Below, piece by piece: positions 36,464-49,900 of a stretch of 64,000 bases of DNA. The translations under genes and the position numbers were made by a program. The stretch's first letter is position 1, and each line of letters opens with the position of its first letter. Source of the DNA: Thermothelomyces thermophilus ATCC 42464 (Eukaryota; Ascomycota; Sordariomycetes; Sordariales; Chaetomiaceae); the NCBI RefSeq assembly GCF_000226095.1, contig NC_016475.1, positions 1,674,001 to 1,738,000 on the forward strand. Reading direction: 5' to 3'. The notes below the pieces were generated by a model. It searched no databases. It was not told the DNA's origin and was given only the letters and a program-made list of their open reading frames with translations.

Positions 36464-38007
36464 TTTCTCCTTAATCTGGTCTATTATAATACGTTAGTTT
36501 AGTAGAAAAAGACTAGTCTTTTCGAATCTTACTATAATATTTTGGCATTTAAAACTAGCTTCCTAGATTTTCTAAAATCCTCTAATAAAGTCTGCCTAGG
36601 TAAATGTAAGATTACTATTTTAAACTATCTACCGGAGATATCGTTAATATACTTCCTTAAGATAGTAAAAGACTCTTATATCCATTAGCTAGATAAAATA
36701 TATTAAATAAGGAGGGAGGAAGATAATAATAATATTAAATAAAAGATGGTATTTATAAAGTTTAAGGTTATAATATCCTATAAAGTTATCTAGGATAAGT
36801 AGTCAATATATATATTTTCCTAATAGTATAGATATATAGACCGAATCTTTAAAGGTAATATTATCTAGGTTAATAAAGTATATACTAAGAGTAGGACTAT
36901 AGTTATAATAGTTATAACTAAACTATTCCTTAAAGCTTATATTATATTACTAGAACTTAGTATAGATAGTAAAGGAATATTTATTAAAATATTATATCTA
37001 ATTTATTATAATCTTAGCATTATTAAATACTATCTCTAACTTATAGAATTATATCTCCTTATTAAGACATTTAACATCCTAATCTTTTAATAGCTACTAT
37101 TTAAAGATATAAAATACTAGGATAATATTACTAATAATATTTCTAACGCTAATTATACTTATTAACTCTTGGTTATAAAGGTCCAGAATCTCTAGCTAAT
37201 AAATTACTATAGTTAGTATTCTAAACTAATACTTATTCTAAACTAATACTTAGAAAAGAGGAAGATATTAACCTTCTTCTTCTTATCCGTTTTAATTATT
37301 AAGATCTCAAACTACCTATTTAATATTATAAGTATATATCTAGTCTTATCTATATTCTAATAGCTAAATATAGTAATCTTAAAGCTTTCAATAATATCTT
37401 TAAGCTTATTAAAGAATATCTCTAGTTCTTTTACTTACTACTTAGCCAAGAGTTAGTTTACTTTAACTAGTTTAAAGAATATTAGCTAAAACTATAGATA
37501 ATTCTATTTCTAATATAACTACTAGTATTTATTAACAGGAAGGTAAGGAGGATCATAATATACCTATAAATGGTTAGTAGTATCTTAGAGAAGATCTTTA
37601 GTAACAAGAGAACTAGATTTGATAAGCTAGTATACGTATCCTTCAAGGGCAAAATCTTCGTCGTTTCGAAGTAACCAAAGTCTTCTAACTACGTTACTAC
37701 TAGTAGCTAGAAGTCTAGTATCCTTTAAAGACTTTAAGTGCTAGCTAACCTAGGTCTTTCTAGTCTTAAATAGCTAAGCCGTATACTAAATACTAGGTTA
37801 CTTTCTATAGGGTAAATAGCTAGTTCGGTAGCAAGCTTAAGCGGTAAGGAGCTATTTAGCGGCCTATATACTAGCTAGTTCCTAGATTTGGTTAGTTAGA
37901 GGTATCGTATATAGGAGAGTAGGTTTAACTAGGCTTATAGTAGTGGTTATGTCTTTGAATATAGGGAGTTGACTAGTAAAATTAGACACGGGTTTGGACG
38001 CGTACCT
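36464..38007. other. Unclassified AT-rich element, right part
   Basis: This is the continuation of the AT-rich repeat split by element 3. From 36,464 to about 37,560 it is extremely AT-rich with TAG/TAA stops in every frame. From about 37,600 to 38,007 the GC content rises step by step toward the gene region. No transposase or reverse transcriptase motif is recognisable. Confidence 0.45.
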
Positions 38008-38105
38008 GTCCGGCTATATTAGCATGTCCGGGGGTTTTGGCCCTACCTATCGGGAGATAGGTGGTAGTCCTGAACTAATTAGTTAGCAACTAACCACCGG
38101 GTATA
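38008..38105 (+). repeat. 98-bp repeat, nearly unmutated copy
   Basis: This is the less mutated partner of 2,421-2,518. It still has CCGG and CACCGGG where the other copy has CTAG and TACTAGG. It sits exactly at the border between RIP-mutated DNA and normal gene DNA. Confidence 0.8.
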
Positions 38106-39315
38106 GTATGGGAATCTTTTACGTCGAGTGTCTAGCAGGACTTGCATGTACCCAACTGGGCCGCAATGGCAGGGTTACGGCATTCTACTCTGTATGTATG
38201 TATATACGTACCGAGTTTGTAGTGTACTAGTTATACAGATCCGTATGTAGTACTGCACTAAACAGAATCGGGGCCTTAGGTGGAGATCCGTGCCACCCAT
38301 GTCAATCCTGCAGCAGTGGGATTAATTGGCCGAAGCCGGCCTGAGCGAGAGACCCCAACCAGACTGAGCCGACATCAAACAGCGGCTTGTCTGGAGCTCG
38401 TCCAACGAACTCGTCATGGTTAAGCATCTCCACCAACCCAACCACCTCTGCCTGAAATCGGCCTGCCACCGTCCCCGACCGTACCTTTAAGCAGAACCGC
38501 AGCCTGATAACTCAACACATACAGCCCGTCAAGCCGGCCCATGAGTGATTTGAATTTTCACACAAGCCACCTCCCGTCTGAACCGCCGCCTGCCTGCCTT
38601 CCGATGGCGTAATCCATGGCAGAACGACGCAGCGAAGAACAGCGGTCCAGATCGGCTCTCGATAACGACCAAACGCACCTTCTACCTCCGCTCTCTTCTC
38701 CAGCCGCGACTGCTTCACTCACTTCAGCTGTCTCTTATCTGCCTTCTCCTTCTGCAAGGTACATCTCCCCTCCGCTCATGCGACCCAGTTTGTGATTTCC
38801 CGTCTTTTTATCCCCGTGCTGTGCCTGCGTTCTTATCGACTCGGGGTTCCGACCAAATTGCCTCCCCCCGTGCCCAGCCGAGCGATCGAGACCACACACC
38901 GCTGCACTTTTGGCGACCTGACAAACCGCCCGCAGCGATTAAAAAAGACCGGTGCAAAAGTGCATAAAGTGCGGAAGCCAAAGGAAGGAACAGTAAAAGG
39001 GAAAGAGGAAATCGGTGCTTTTCTCTGTGGCATTTTTTATTCCCGGCTGTTTGGTACTCCGCGTTGGTGATCGATCCTCGTCTTGGGCTGTCACGCATAC
39101 AAGGAACTCGAGTCGCCATCGACCGCCCCACAGGCTCGGAACAACGAATGTTCTCCCTTCCACAGCTGGCCGGCCACCTTTGACCGCGATCTCTGTTGCG
39201 GCTGCCACCAAAAATTATCCATGCCTTCGCCCTCCGCAAATTCCTCCTACAATCCTTTCTCTCTTCTACCTGCTGTCGACTCCATGACAGACAGGATTTG
39301 AACACATATTTACTC
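38106..39315 (+). promoter_or_regulatory. Upstream region of the HECT ligase gene
   Basis: About 1.2 kb of GC-balanced single-copy DNA holds the promoter and probably a long 5' leader. Several upstream ATGs occur, the last giving a five-codon frame at about 39,283-39,300 just before the start codon. A possible leader-intron donor lies near 38,756. Overlapping open frames on both strands between 38,512 and 39,332 show no domain, and I treat them as chance. Confidence 0.45.
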
Positions 39316-42300
39316 ATGTCGTCCAGGGTCACCCGCTCGTCCGCCCGTCAAGCCGCGAGCCAAAGAGCAGCGTCTGCGAATCCAACCACGACCGCCGGTG
39401 CTCCCTCATCCGCACCGGCGCCGCCGCCGCCGATTCCACCGACTCCGACGCCGGCACCGAGCGGCCGGAAGCGAAAAAACCATACCAGCCCGCCGCAGGT
39501 TGCCATCGAGTCACCTTCATCAACCCGTAGATCCAAGCGACAGCGTGTGACACAGGCGTTACCACATCCGCAGCCGTCCCCGGCCTCAGCAGCGACTCCA
39601 TCTTCTTCTCGCCGCAGGAAGGGCAAAGCTCCCGCAACTATGTCGAGCCCAGGGTATGTCGAACTCGACTCGTCATCCTTCGTGACATCCCGCGCGGGGG
39701 GGGGGGGGGGGGGGGGTGTCACCAGAATGCTAACATCTTCCACAGATCCCCGACAAGTCCTGCGAGCCACCTGGACAATCCAACCTCTGCATCGTCCAGT
39801 CGGCGATCCAGCCGGAACAAGAAGAGTGCGTCAACCGCCAAAGGTAATGCTTTTCCCACTCAGCCTCCGTCCTGCTGCCACATATCTCACACGACCGTTT
39901 CTAGATGATCCAACTGCCCCCGCTACTAGCTCGAACCGGCGATCGAAACGGACTGCCCACAACGATGCAGCCCCGCAGGACCAGGATGTGGTAATGGGCG
40001 GTACCGAAGAACACCAAAAAGCATCGGTGGCTCCGCCGCCGCCGCCGCCTCCTCCCGAGGACCGAGTTCCTGAGGACAGTGAAGAGAATGACGAGGATGA
40101 GGAGGGCTTGCGACGCTACGATGATGACGACGATGACGAGGATGCCGATCCCTTCAGCGGCTTCGGCGGCCCAGGAGGATCGGTCCCAGGCCTGAGTAAC
40201 ACTCTTCGGACCTTGACCGGCATGGTCTCCGGCACATCTGCGAGGCTGCGAGATATCTTGAACAACCTTCGGCAGAAGGGTGACCCCACGATGCAGCTCA
40301 TTGCCTTGCAAGAGCTCTCTGAGCTTTTGCTCATCCACAACGAGGACACGCTCTCGGGGCACTTCTCGCCGGATGCTTTTGTGAAGGAGCTGGTAGCTTT
40401 GATGCAGCCAAACGAGCTCACGGGGGAGGAGAACCCAGAGATCATGCTGTTGGCTTGCCGCTGTCTGGCAAATCTCATGGAAGCCCTGCCGGCCACCACA
40501 TCAAATGTTGTCTATGGCCACGCCGTTCCTATTCTGTGCCAGAAGCTGCTCGAAATCTCGTTTATCGACCTGGCCGAGCAAGCGCTCAGCACGCTGGAGA
40601 AGATTTCACTCGAGTACCCTTCGACTATTGTTCGCGAAGGTGGCTTGACCGCGTGTCTCTCCTACCTAGAGTTCTTCGCGACTAGCACGCAGCGTGTCGC
40701 AGTCACTACCGCTGCAAACTGCTGCCAGAATCTCGACCTTGAATCCTTTCCCGTCGTTCGAGATGTCATGCCCATCCTGCTCAATGTCCTTGGAAGCAGT
40801 GACCAAAAGGTCGTGGAGAAAGGCTCCCTGTGCGTCACGCGCATCGTCGAGAGTTTTAGGTTCCACCCTTCAAAGCTGGAGGAGCTCATCAGCGTCGACC
40901 TGCTCAGGGGCATTCTCCGTCTGCTTCTCCCGGGCAGCACAAACTTGATTGGGGACCATATCCACACGCAGTTCCTTCGGGTTCTTGCTATCGCCGCGCG
41001 GGCGAGCCCCCGCCTCTCAGCCGAGCTCTTTAAAATGAACGTGGTCGAGACGCTCTATCAGATCTTGACTGGTGTTTCGCCGCCGAGCGGCACCGACGAT
41101 CTCGCATCGAAACTCGACAGTGTCCTCATCATGCAGGCACTAATCCACCGCCCCCGGGATCAGATTATCGAGACACTCAACGTTATCTGCGAGCTCCTGC
41201 CGAACCTGCCAAGATCGGCGGATCCCGCCTTAGTCGGCCTTCCCGAGGTCGGCTCTTCCCCGGAATCCGTCTCGGCAACCTCGTCGGGTTCTCGCAAGAA
41301 GACCTCAAATGAAAAGCGGATTGAACTGTTGGAAGACTGCAAGGAAGAGGTCCGGCGATTCTCCATGATTTTGTTCCCGACACTTACCGACGCCTACTCG
41401 AGCACTGTCAACTTGACTGTTCGTCAAAAGGTCTTGATGTCCCAACTCAAGATGCTTTCGAATCTTGACCAGGCGATTCTCGTTGAAGCCCTGAAACCCG
41501 TCTCTTATGCCTCCTTCTTGGCTTCCATCATCTCACAGCAGGACCACCCTTCCCTGGTCTTGTCTGCCGTGGGAGCCGCTGACCTACTCATGAGGCGACT
41601 GGGATCGGTATACCGGTACCAACTCTACCGCGAGGGTGTCATTTCCGAAATCACGAAGCTGGCCAGTCAGGATCTGGAGCCTGAAGCAAAGCTTTCGACC
41701 AATGGGTCCCCGTCCCCGGACCCGGAGACGGCTGAGCCAGAAACGGAGCCCGAGCCGGAGTCGAACAGGTCGTCCGCAGAGCCCGCCGACGACCGATCTG
41801 ACCATGCTGAGTCCGAGAGCGAGGATGATGAGGGCGAGAATGGGGAGGCTGAGGAAGAGGACGAGGATCGCTCTCACCACTCTTCAGATGATGATGAAGA
41901 CGACGAGGGTCAGGAACATGACAATGAGGATGACCAGAACCGTGACGACCTATCGGCCTCTCCGTTCAGTTCCGAAGGCTCGACGATGTCGATTTCTGGC
42001 CCTCCGGGACGGCTCATCTCGGATCTCCCTTCCATGAAGGCGAGAATCATCGCGAATGCCAAGCGCTTCCTCGAAATACACGAAAATGAAAAGGAGTCCA
42101 AGGCAATGAAGAAGAAGGCCACCGAGATCCTTGACAACCTGTCGGCGCTGGCGTCCGATATCGAGAACTTTTACCTTCGACGTGCCTTCCCGTCGCAGCT
42201 CGCGCTTGAGAGTGGCACCGAGCTTTTCAGGAAGCTGGCGTCATACTTCGACTCCGACCTATTGGAGAGTGTCACAAGTGCTGAGCTGCTCGCGTCCGGC

Positions 42301-45300
42301 GTTGTCCGTGTTCTTGAAGAGGTCCTGAGTAACCCCGATGAGCAACTTGCCGTAGCGGCACAGACGGCATTCCTGCAGGTTTTTATGGGATACACAGTCA
42401 AGTCGAAGCCTAAGACCGCTACCGCCGACTCTCCAGCCACTCCTCTCAGCGTCCTGATCCACAAGCTTCAGGATCTGCTGAGCAGGTCCGAACACTTCGA
42501 GGTCATTACCGTTCACCACCAATCGTTTGATAGTAACCGCAGCAGTGCGGCCTCTATGCTCGCAAAGCAACTCCGGCTCAAACTCGTGGCAGATGAAGAT
42601 TCGGACATTCCTCGGCACTACCGAAACATCATGGTTTCGATCCACGCCATCACGACCTTCAAGTCCCTCGATGATTACCTGAGGCCGCGGATCAGTCTTT
42701 CAGATAGACCCCGTGGCTCCAAACGGGACGCGGTTTCTCGCGCCTTGGCCGCAATGGCCAGCTCGGGTCTACCCATGAGTGCGGCCGCAGCTCGCCTCAT
42801 GGAGCGCTCGTTCCCCCCGTCAAGCGGCTCGAATTCGACTCCGCCCCCTCCTCCCCCGGCTGCTGCTTCTTCGCACTCTCCCACGCCGCGGTCGGCGCGG
42901 AAATCCAAGTCCAGGTCAGACCCGCCGAATGATTCCCCGGCGACGCCTGAACCATCGTCCTCGAGGGAGAAAACTTCTCTGCGTCGGTCCTCTCGTCGCC
43001 AAGCCGTGTCGGATGGGGATACGCCGGCGCACCCGCTGCCTGCTGCCGAGGACAAGTTCGAAAACTCGCTCGAGTGTGCTGACGAGAGACAACTGTCCGA
43101 TGACGAGGAGATGGGCGACGACGGCGCCCTTGATATGGTTGGTGACGTCGACGAGGGAATGGAGGACGCGCCTACCCCAGATCCCTCTGCGGTGAACTTG
43201 GAGGTCGCAGGAGGCAAAGTGACTGCCCGCAAGGAGGACGGAACCAAGGTGCCAACGCCGTCGCAGAGTCAGAGTCGGCCCACGGCCGCGTTGCCCAACC
43301 GCTCAAGTGCGTTGACGTCGGCTACGGCAAGTCCAACCCCAGCCGCGTCTTCGCGGCCCATGTCTTATGCGGCTGCCATCCAGTCGGTCCCGCAAGACTG
43401 GCATATCGAATTCAGTATCGACGGCAAAGTCGTGCCCAATGATACCACCATCTACCGAGCCGTGCACAGCTTTGCAAAGAACACTGATGATCAATATGGC
43501 CGCAATATCTGGTCGACCGTGCATCCCATCAAGTTCAGGCGGGTGCCCGGCGCTCCTCCAGCAGAGTCTGCCGCCTTTGGCAGCACGGCTGAGAACGGGT
43601 CGGACGCCGAGGAGGGTGGCACACCTGGATCTCTGTCCAAGTCACCGGTTACTGCATCCATCCTGCGCCTCCTCAAGAAACTGCACGACCTCAACGCCAA
43701 TATTGACGACGTTCTTGCCGAAAACAAGGAGACGCTAAGGGTTAATGTTGAGCCCCTGTCGCAGTTCGTCAACACCAAGCTTACAGCTAAGCTGAATCGG
43801 CAGCTCGAAGAGCCGCTGATCGTGGCGAGCAACTGCCTCCCTAGCTGGAGCGAGGACCTGGCAAGGCTTTACCCCTTCCTGTTTCCGTTCGAGACCCGCC
43901 ATCTCTTCTTGCAGTCCACCTCGTTCGGCTACGCCCGATCTATGAGCCGCTGGCAAAACGCCCAGTCCCAGGAAGAGGCTCGAAGAGATCGTCGGGACGA
44001 GAGGCCATTCCTCGGCCGTCTGCAGCGTCAGAAGGTCAGGATCTCTCGTTCCAAGATTCTCGAGTCGGCCGTCAAAGTCATGGAGCTCTACGGCGCTTCT
44101 CAGAGTATTTTGGAGGTCGAGTACTTCGACGAAGTCGGCACTGGACTCGGGCCCACGCTCGAGTTCTACTCAACTGTCTCTAAAGAATTCTGCAAGAAGA
44201 AGCTGAAGCTATGGCGTGATAACGATCCCAACGGACATGACGAATATGTCTCTGCGACCAACGGGCTCTTTCCCAGGCCGCTCAGCGACGAATTTGCCGC
44301 CTCGGAGGAAGGGGAGAAGATCTTGCAGCTCTTCAAGATACTGGGCAAGTTTGTCGCACGGTCTATGATCGACTCACGGATTATCGACATCAACTTCAAC
44401 CCCATCTTCTTCCGCATCGGCGATGAGTCCGCCGCTGTTCGTCCCTCTCTGGGGGCGATCAAGTCTGTCGACCCTGTCGTTGCGAAGTCGCTCATGGTGG
44501 TTAAGAAGTTTGTTTCGGCCAAGAAGGCGATCGAAGAGGACCCAAACCGATCCGCGGCGCAGAAGGTGATCGATATCGAGAACATCGTGATCGACAAGAT
44601 CCGCATTGACGACTTATACCTGGATTTCACCCTACCTGGTTACCCCGAGATTGAGCTCATTCCCAATGGAGCGCAGACTCAGGTTACCATTGATAACGTC
44701 GACCTCTATTTGGAGAAGGTGATCGACATGACTCTGGGATCCGGGGTCCGTCGACAGATCGATGCGTTCCGGGCTGGCTTCTCGCAGGTGTTCCCGTACT
44801 CAGCGCTGAGTGCGTTCACACCGGACGAGCTGTGCTCGTTGTTTGGGCGGGTAGACGAGGATTGGTCTTTAGAGAGTAAGCATTGCTGGTCCGCCGTCAC
44901 ACATTGCGAACGACTGCTAATCTCTTTTTTCCAGCTCTCATGGACTCGGTCAAGGCGGATCACGGGTACAATATGGACAGCAAGACGGTTAGAAACTTGC
45001 TGCAGGCCATGAGCGAGTTCACGCCGGCCCAGCGCCGCGACTTCCTGCAATTCACTACCGGGAGCCCCAAGCTCCCCATTGGCGGTACGTTTCTCTCTCC
45101 CTTGGTTGGCTCGCTCAGGTCGCATGATGATTAACCCGTGCTTCCGACAACAACAGGCTTCAAAAAGCTTACGCCCATGTTCACTGTGGTCTGCAAGCCT
45201 AGTGAGGCGCCCTACACGTCGGACGACTATCTCCCCAGCGTCATGACATGCGTGAATTACCTCAAGCTGCCCGACTACTCGAGCATTGACGTCCTGCGGG

Positions 45301-45353
45301 AGAAGCTCTTCACGGCCATCAAAGAGGGCCAAGGGGCGTTCCATCTGTCGTAA
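39316..45353 (+). CDS. UFD4: HECT-type E3 ubiquitin ligase, Ufd4/TRIP12 family
   Basis: This is an E3 ligase that takes ubiquitin from an E2 onto its own Cys and passes it to substrates; Ufd4 family members act in the ubiquitin-fusion-degradation and N-degron routes. My model has five exons, with introns at 39,654-39,745, 39,844-39,904, 44,876-44,934 and 45,085-45,156, all in frame, giving 1,917 residues. The N-terminal ~240 residues are Ser/Pro/Arg-rich and disordered, with an Asp-rich run. Armadillo-like helical repeats start near residue 243. An acidic region lies near 782-825. The HECT domain runs from about 1,545 to the end, with the catalytic Cys at about residue 1,884 in the signature [12 protein letters not shown], typical of this subfamily. 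The Cys is 33 residues from the C-terminus, as usual. The ATG at 39,316 is chosen because the in-frame sequence upstream looks non-coding. Confidence 0.93.
39696..39716 (+). repeat. G21 homopolymer inside intron 1 of the HECT gene
   Basis: This is a run of 21 G residues in the 92-bp first intron (39,654-39,745). The intron keeps a GTATGT donor, a GCTAACA branch site and a CACAG acceptor. The run length is prone to slippage and to sequencing error. Confidence 0.9.
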
Positions 45354-46928
45354 TGAACAAGGACGCTGCGGCAGAGGGACAAAGTTAATGGTTTCTGTAC
45401 TCATTGTAGTTGCATTTGTTGTGATTTTCTTTGGCCTCGGGCGGACGAAAACCCTCTTCTTCCTTTTGGTAGCTGCTTTTTGTTGAGGAGCGCGTCGTCG
45501 TTATCAAATTACACCAGACTGGGCAGCATGGCATGAACTCGGCGTGGAAAGGACTGGCATTCAGGGATGGGCTTCGACATGACATGAAGAAAACTCGGCG
45601 ATCTGGTTTGTTGGGGATTGACTCTATGTTCTTGATTTTGTCTGGTTTGCCGTTTATGACCAAATGGTGAGGAAGATGGACGAAGAAGGGGAAAGGAGGA
45701 GGTAGGACGAAAGGCGACGTCGAAGAGCGATGAATGCAAGCAAAGCGGAATGGTTCGGAAGGGTGTCGTTGTCTGGTCTTGCCGTGAATCTGGCAGGGAC
45801 TGGGCGGTTGCTGCGGATGTTGACTTTTACCTTTTCTTTTCTGCCTCTTCAACTAGCACCGTTATCTAGACTGGCAAATGGACGTTGGCACTAGCATTGG
45901 GAAGATTTTGGACTGCTGGGTCGAAGGCGGACGAGGTCCCTGTCCAGGAAGCGGGTCAAGCGATTTCTTGTTGGCTGCTGGTTGCGGCCAAGATAATGTG
46001 TGGGTGATGGGGAATAGCGATGGCTTTTTTTTAGTTGTTTCTTTTTTGTCTGCTTCCAGTTGCGAGGCGAAGGAGACAGGAGGATATGTTCTCAGTGTCT
46101 ACTCGGGGGCTCTTTCAAAGGGCATGACTTCGCAGCCTCACTACGGAGTGCACGAGTACACTACTTAATACACTTCAGATTGGTGACCGACGGCATCATT
46201 CTCTCCAGTGGCAGTTGGGTTTTGCGGGGTCTGGAGACTTGACATGGTTGATAAAACTATTGGAATGTTTTGCTGGTTTCATATCTTCTAGGAGAGTTTC
46301 CAGGCACCGTTGGCAGTTTTTCACTTTGTTTTATCTTGAGTCGATCTTTGGTTTCAAATCGTAATTCCTGTCAGAGCAGCACAATCTTGCGAGATTAGTG
46401 ACGGCGGTTTGAGATCCTATGATGTCATTTTTTGGCCTTGCTCTCGATTTGGTAATTTACAGCAGCTCATTGTACTCAGCAGGTACTGTAGTTACCTACG
46501 GAGTATCGGACGCGCTCACTCAGATTGCAGTGCCCCACTTGAAACGCGTTGTCTGACGCGCTTTACGCCCTGCACTCGACTGACCACAGCGAAGCCAAGC
46601 CTCGCATCCAAGCACAAGAAGACACTTGACTTCAGTTTCCAAGTCGAAGACGATCCACTACGGTCCGCTTGTTCGGTGTCCGCCTGTTGAGAAAATAGCC
46701 TGGTTATATCGAAATATATCGAAGAGGCCTTGGGAGACAACGACATCGTCGACTGTATATGGTCTGATCGACCTACTTGCTCCGTCGCATTGCCGAGTCG
46801 GAGCCACACACCAACACTGACATTTATAACCACGCATATCCACCGGCCCTCTCTACGAAGTCACGCCAGATTGCAGACACGAGACCCTTCCCAGCCAAAC
46901 AGCAATACTTTCACACCACGAAAGTAAA
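45354..46928. other. Intergenic: HECT 3' region and promoter of the next gene
   Basis: This stretch has no supported gene. The first part is likely the HECT 3' UTR. Small frames on either strand, such as 45,385-45,852 minus, have no domain. The motif TACGGAGTA occurs at 46,497-46,505. Confidence 0.5.
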
Positions 46929-49900
46929 ATGCCACCGCGAAGAAACCCGCGGCGGTCCGCGGGCGCGCCAGACACGAAGAGCAATCCGGCCACACTCACG
47001 ACCAACGACAGCGCAACCCCAGCCGAGGACGCAACCTCCGCCACAACCTCGCGGACGACCCAAGCGACGAAGACAAAAAGATATGAATCCACTCCTGTAC
47101 CCCAACAAATCACCTTCCCCGCGCGCCGCAAGATAGTAAGGAAATATGGCGGCCGCCGGTCGCTGCCCGCGCGGCTCGAGGAGGAGACCGCCACCGCCAG
47201 CAGAAGGAGTCTGAAGCAGCAGACGTTGACTCAAATTGATTATGTGCGCTCCTCGTCTGGGTTCGAGCAAGGGGACTTGCTTGAAGACGAAGTGATCGGG
47301 GGCCCGCATGAGGAAAAGAAGGGATTGAAGTCGAAAGGAGAAGCAGAGGCGGCGAGCGTTGCCGGGAGGAGGAAAACCGCCGATCCAAGGTCGAAGAGGA
47401 GGAAGACGATGGGGGATATGCCCACTCCGAACCTGGAGAAGAAGGGGCCGAGCTTTCAGACCCAGACTTTGACGCAGTTATTGGGTAATCGGGTTCCCGA
47501 AATGGATAGGGACGAGCTGCGAGTGGAAGACGAGGCCGAGTCGGCGGGCTTGCCGTCATCAGGTGGTGGCCCTTCCGTCAAGCATTCCGCGCCGCCCGAG
47601 AAGGGGAAGGGCAAGGCGCTGGCGACGCCCATACCCCATACTCCAACGGGCAAGCGTATCAAAGTCAACCTTGACGAGGTGCCGTCTTCGCAGCCTACGC
47701 CGTTCACGCCCTTGTTAGGCCACAGCCCAATTCCACCCGCCAGATCTCCGCTGACCCAGAAATCGACGAATGTCGATGCCCCGCTCCCAACAATCGAAAC
47801 GGTTTCCAAACTGCCGCGGAGTCTGGTCATCCAGGATAGTTACAGTATGGACGGCAGCAGCGCGGGGTACCTTTCCTCGACAGCAGGCGACACGCCGGTT
47901 AAGAGGGAACGGGGCGAGACGCCTTCGCAAATACCAAAACGGGAGCCGTTGGCCGAGATACCCGTTGCCAGTCTCGAGCTGGGTGTGAGCTCCACCCCAA
48001 GCGGGGAGACGCCAACGACAAGGAGAAAGAGATTGTTCACGGAGATTCCAGACTCGGACGATGAGTTGGAAAGTCTTGGTTCGACACCTTTCAAGACGCG
48101 ATCCACGCAGCAGACGCCCCTTAGGAGAGATCCTGTTGTGGACAACTTTGAGATAGCGGCAGACCCAAGTCTTCCTCCTTCGCAGTCATCACGAGAGCCA
48201 CGGGCTGCGGTTACGGAGACCCCCGCAAGCTCGAGCAGGTCGAACAAGGAAAACGAATCCCCCGCCATCAAGATGTGGGAAGATGAAGATGCGGCTGGTG
48301 AAGGGGATGATGGCGGCTCCCCAACTCCAAAGGGGGCAAAAAGGTCGCAGACGGCTGACAGGGCGGGCCAGGTTAGCCCCAATACCGCATCCCAGTTTTG
48401 GACGGCGTCGGCGGAGAATGTTGGATGTGTAGGAACGCGACGCGGTACCTCTCGCGAACCCTTAACCGAACTAGTAGTGGCCGAGGATCCAACGGTCTTC
48501 CGAAGCGAGCGGCCGTCTGCGGCCCCACGAGCATCGCGGTTTCATGGCAGTATGGGCGAGTCAAGTTGCAGGGGTCGCCATGCCACCCCCCAACTGGGTG
48601 ACTCTGAAGAGACGGCTAGCGAGGCCGAGGAAGAGCCAATGCCGGTTTCGATCCTTCGGAAAGCAACGTCGCAAGGCGTGCCGCGCGCAGATGGCACAAC
48701 GAAGCGCAAGTCTACGCCAGAGCCCAACGGGCCCGAGTCATCAACTAGCGAGCCGCCGGGCACCCCAACACCAATCGTCCGGAAGGTCCAGATCGAGATG
48801 CCGCAGTCGTCAGGAGAGGAAGTGTGCAAGGAGACGCCGCGGGAACCGCACGGGTCGTCGCCCATCTATCAGCGGCACACGCAGTCCCGGTCCCAGGCCA
48901 GGTCTCAGTTCTACAGCCAGGCCTTGGAGAGCCAGCGCGTCCCGCTCGAGGTGATCCGCTCCCTCAGCCCGCAGACAGACCGGTCTGATATCCTCATCTC
49001 GATCGACGCAAAAACTGTCGAGGACATCGTCAACGGTATCAGGGACCACGTGTTCCGCAACTACAGATTCCCTGTCCAAGCATCGCGCTGCTGGATCTTC
49101 ACCGAGCTGCCGGTGGGCGAAGTGAAATACATGGCCACCCTAGGGCCCGCGCAGGAACCGGGGCAGATCGACAGCCACAGCGGTCGCGGCAATACCGAAT
49201 TCAACCGGGGCACGCTGGGCTACAAGTTTGCTCATAAGCTGCTACAAGTGTATCAGCTCAACAACCCGGTGCCGCTGGCTGAGATGGAAGACAACGGACT
49301 GGGCGCCGGGCCGCCGCAGAGGTACAAGTACGTGCCGCCGGCGATCGTGGGACAGCTGTTGATGAATCTGCGCTGTCCGCTCTTTGCGGAAGGAGATTTT
49401 GAGGACGAGGGCGAGGAGACGGGGGATAAGGAGACAGAAGAAGAAGAAGGAGGCGAGATGACCATATCGCAGGAGTTGGCGGATCAAATACGCAGCGACA
49501 TTATTCACTCCACGCAGCTCATGTCGAGCGAGCGCCGCCGTCAGCAGCACCGAGACGACGAGTACCTCATCCCTGCAAGCCAGAGCCCAACCGAGAAGCG
49601 CTCCGTCGCCTTGAAGGCCTCAGCGCCAGCAGCAGCAGAAACGGCGGCGGCGGCAATGCCACCCCCACACTCGAGCCAGCAGCTCCGCGTCCGCCGCCAG
49701 CCAAGAAGTCCAGGTCAAACGCGGCGACAACCCACCACCACCACGGGCCAGGCTTCGACATCGAACGGCAACGACGGCGACGCGCGCCGCTACGTGCCCC
49801 CCTCACAGGCAACAACCGCCTCGGACGTCTCGGCGTCCCCAAGCCAGGCGCCGTCCCCGTCCTTCCCTCCAGCTAGGTCGTCGTCGTCGTCGTCGTCGTC

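Noticed and set aside
1-38105. Starship-type giant element with a tyrosine recombinase captain
   Set aside because: No captain-like gene, cargo genes or element ends could be seen; the block is explained by nested retrotransposons.
38808-39332. Minus-strand 174-codon frame before the HECT gene
   Set aside because: Overlaps several other chance frames, has no recognisable domain and lies in the likely promoter and leader of the HECT gene.
45385-45852. Minus-strand 155-codon frame after the HECT gene
   Set aside because: Low-complexity Pro/Ser content without a domain, in the probable 3' UTR.
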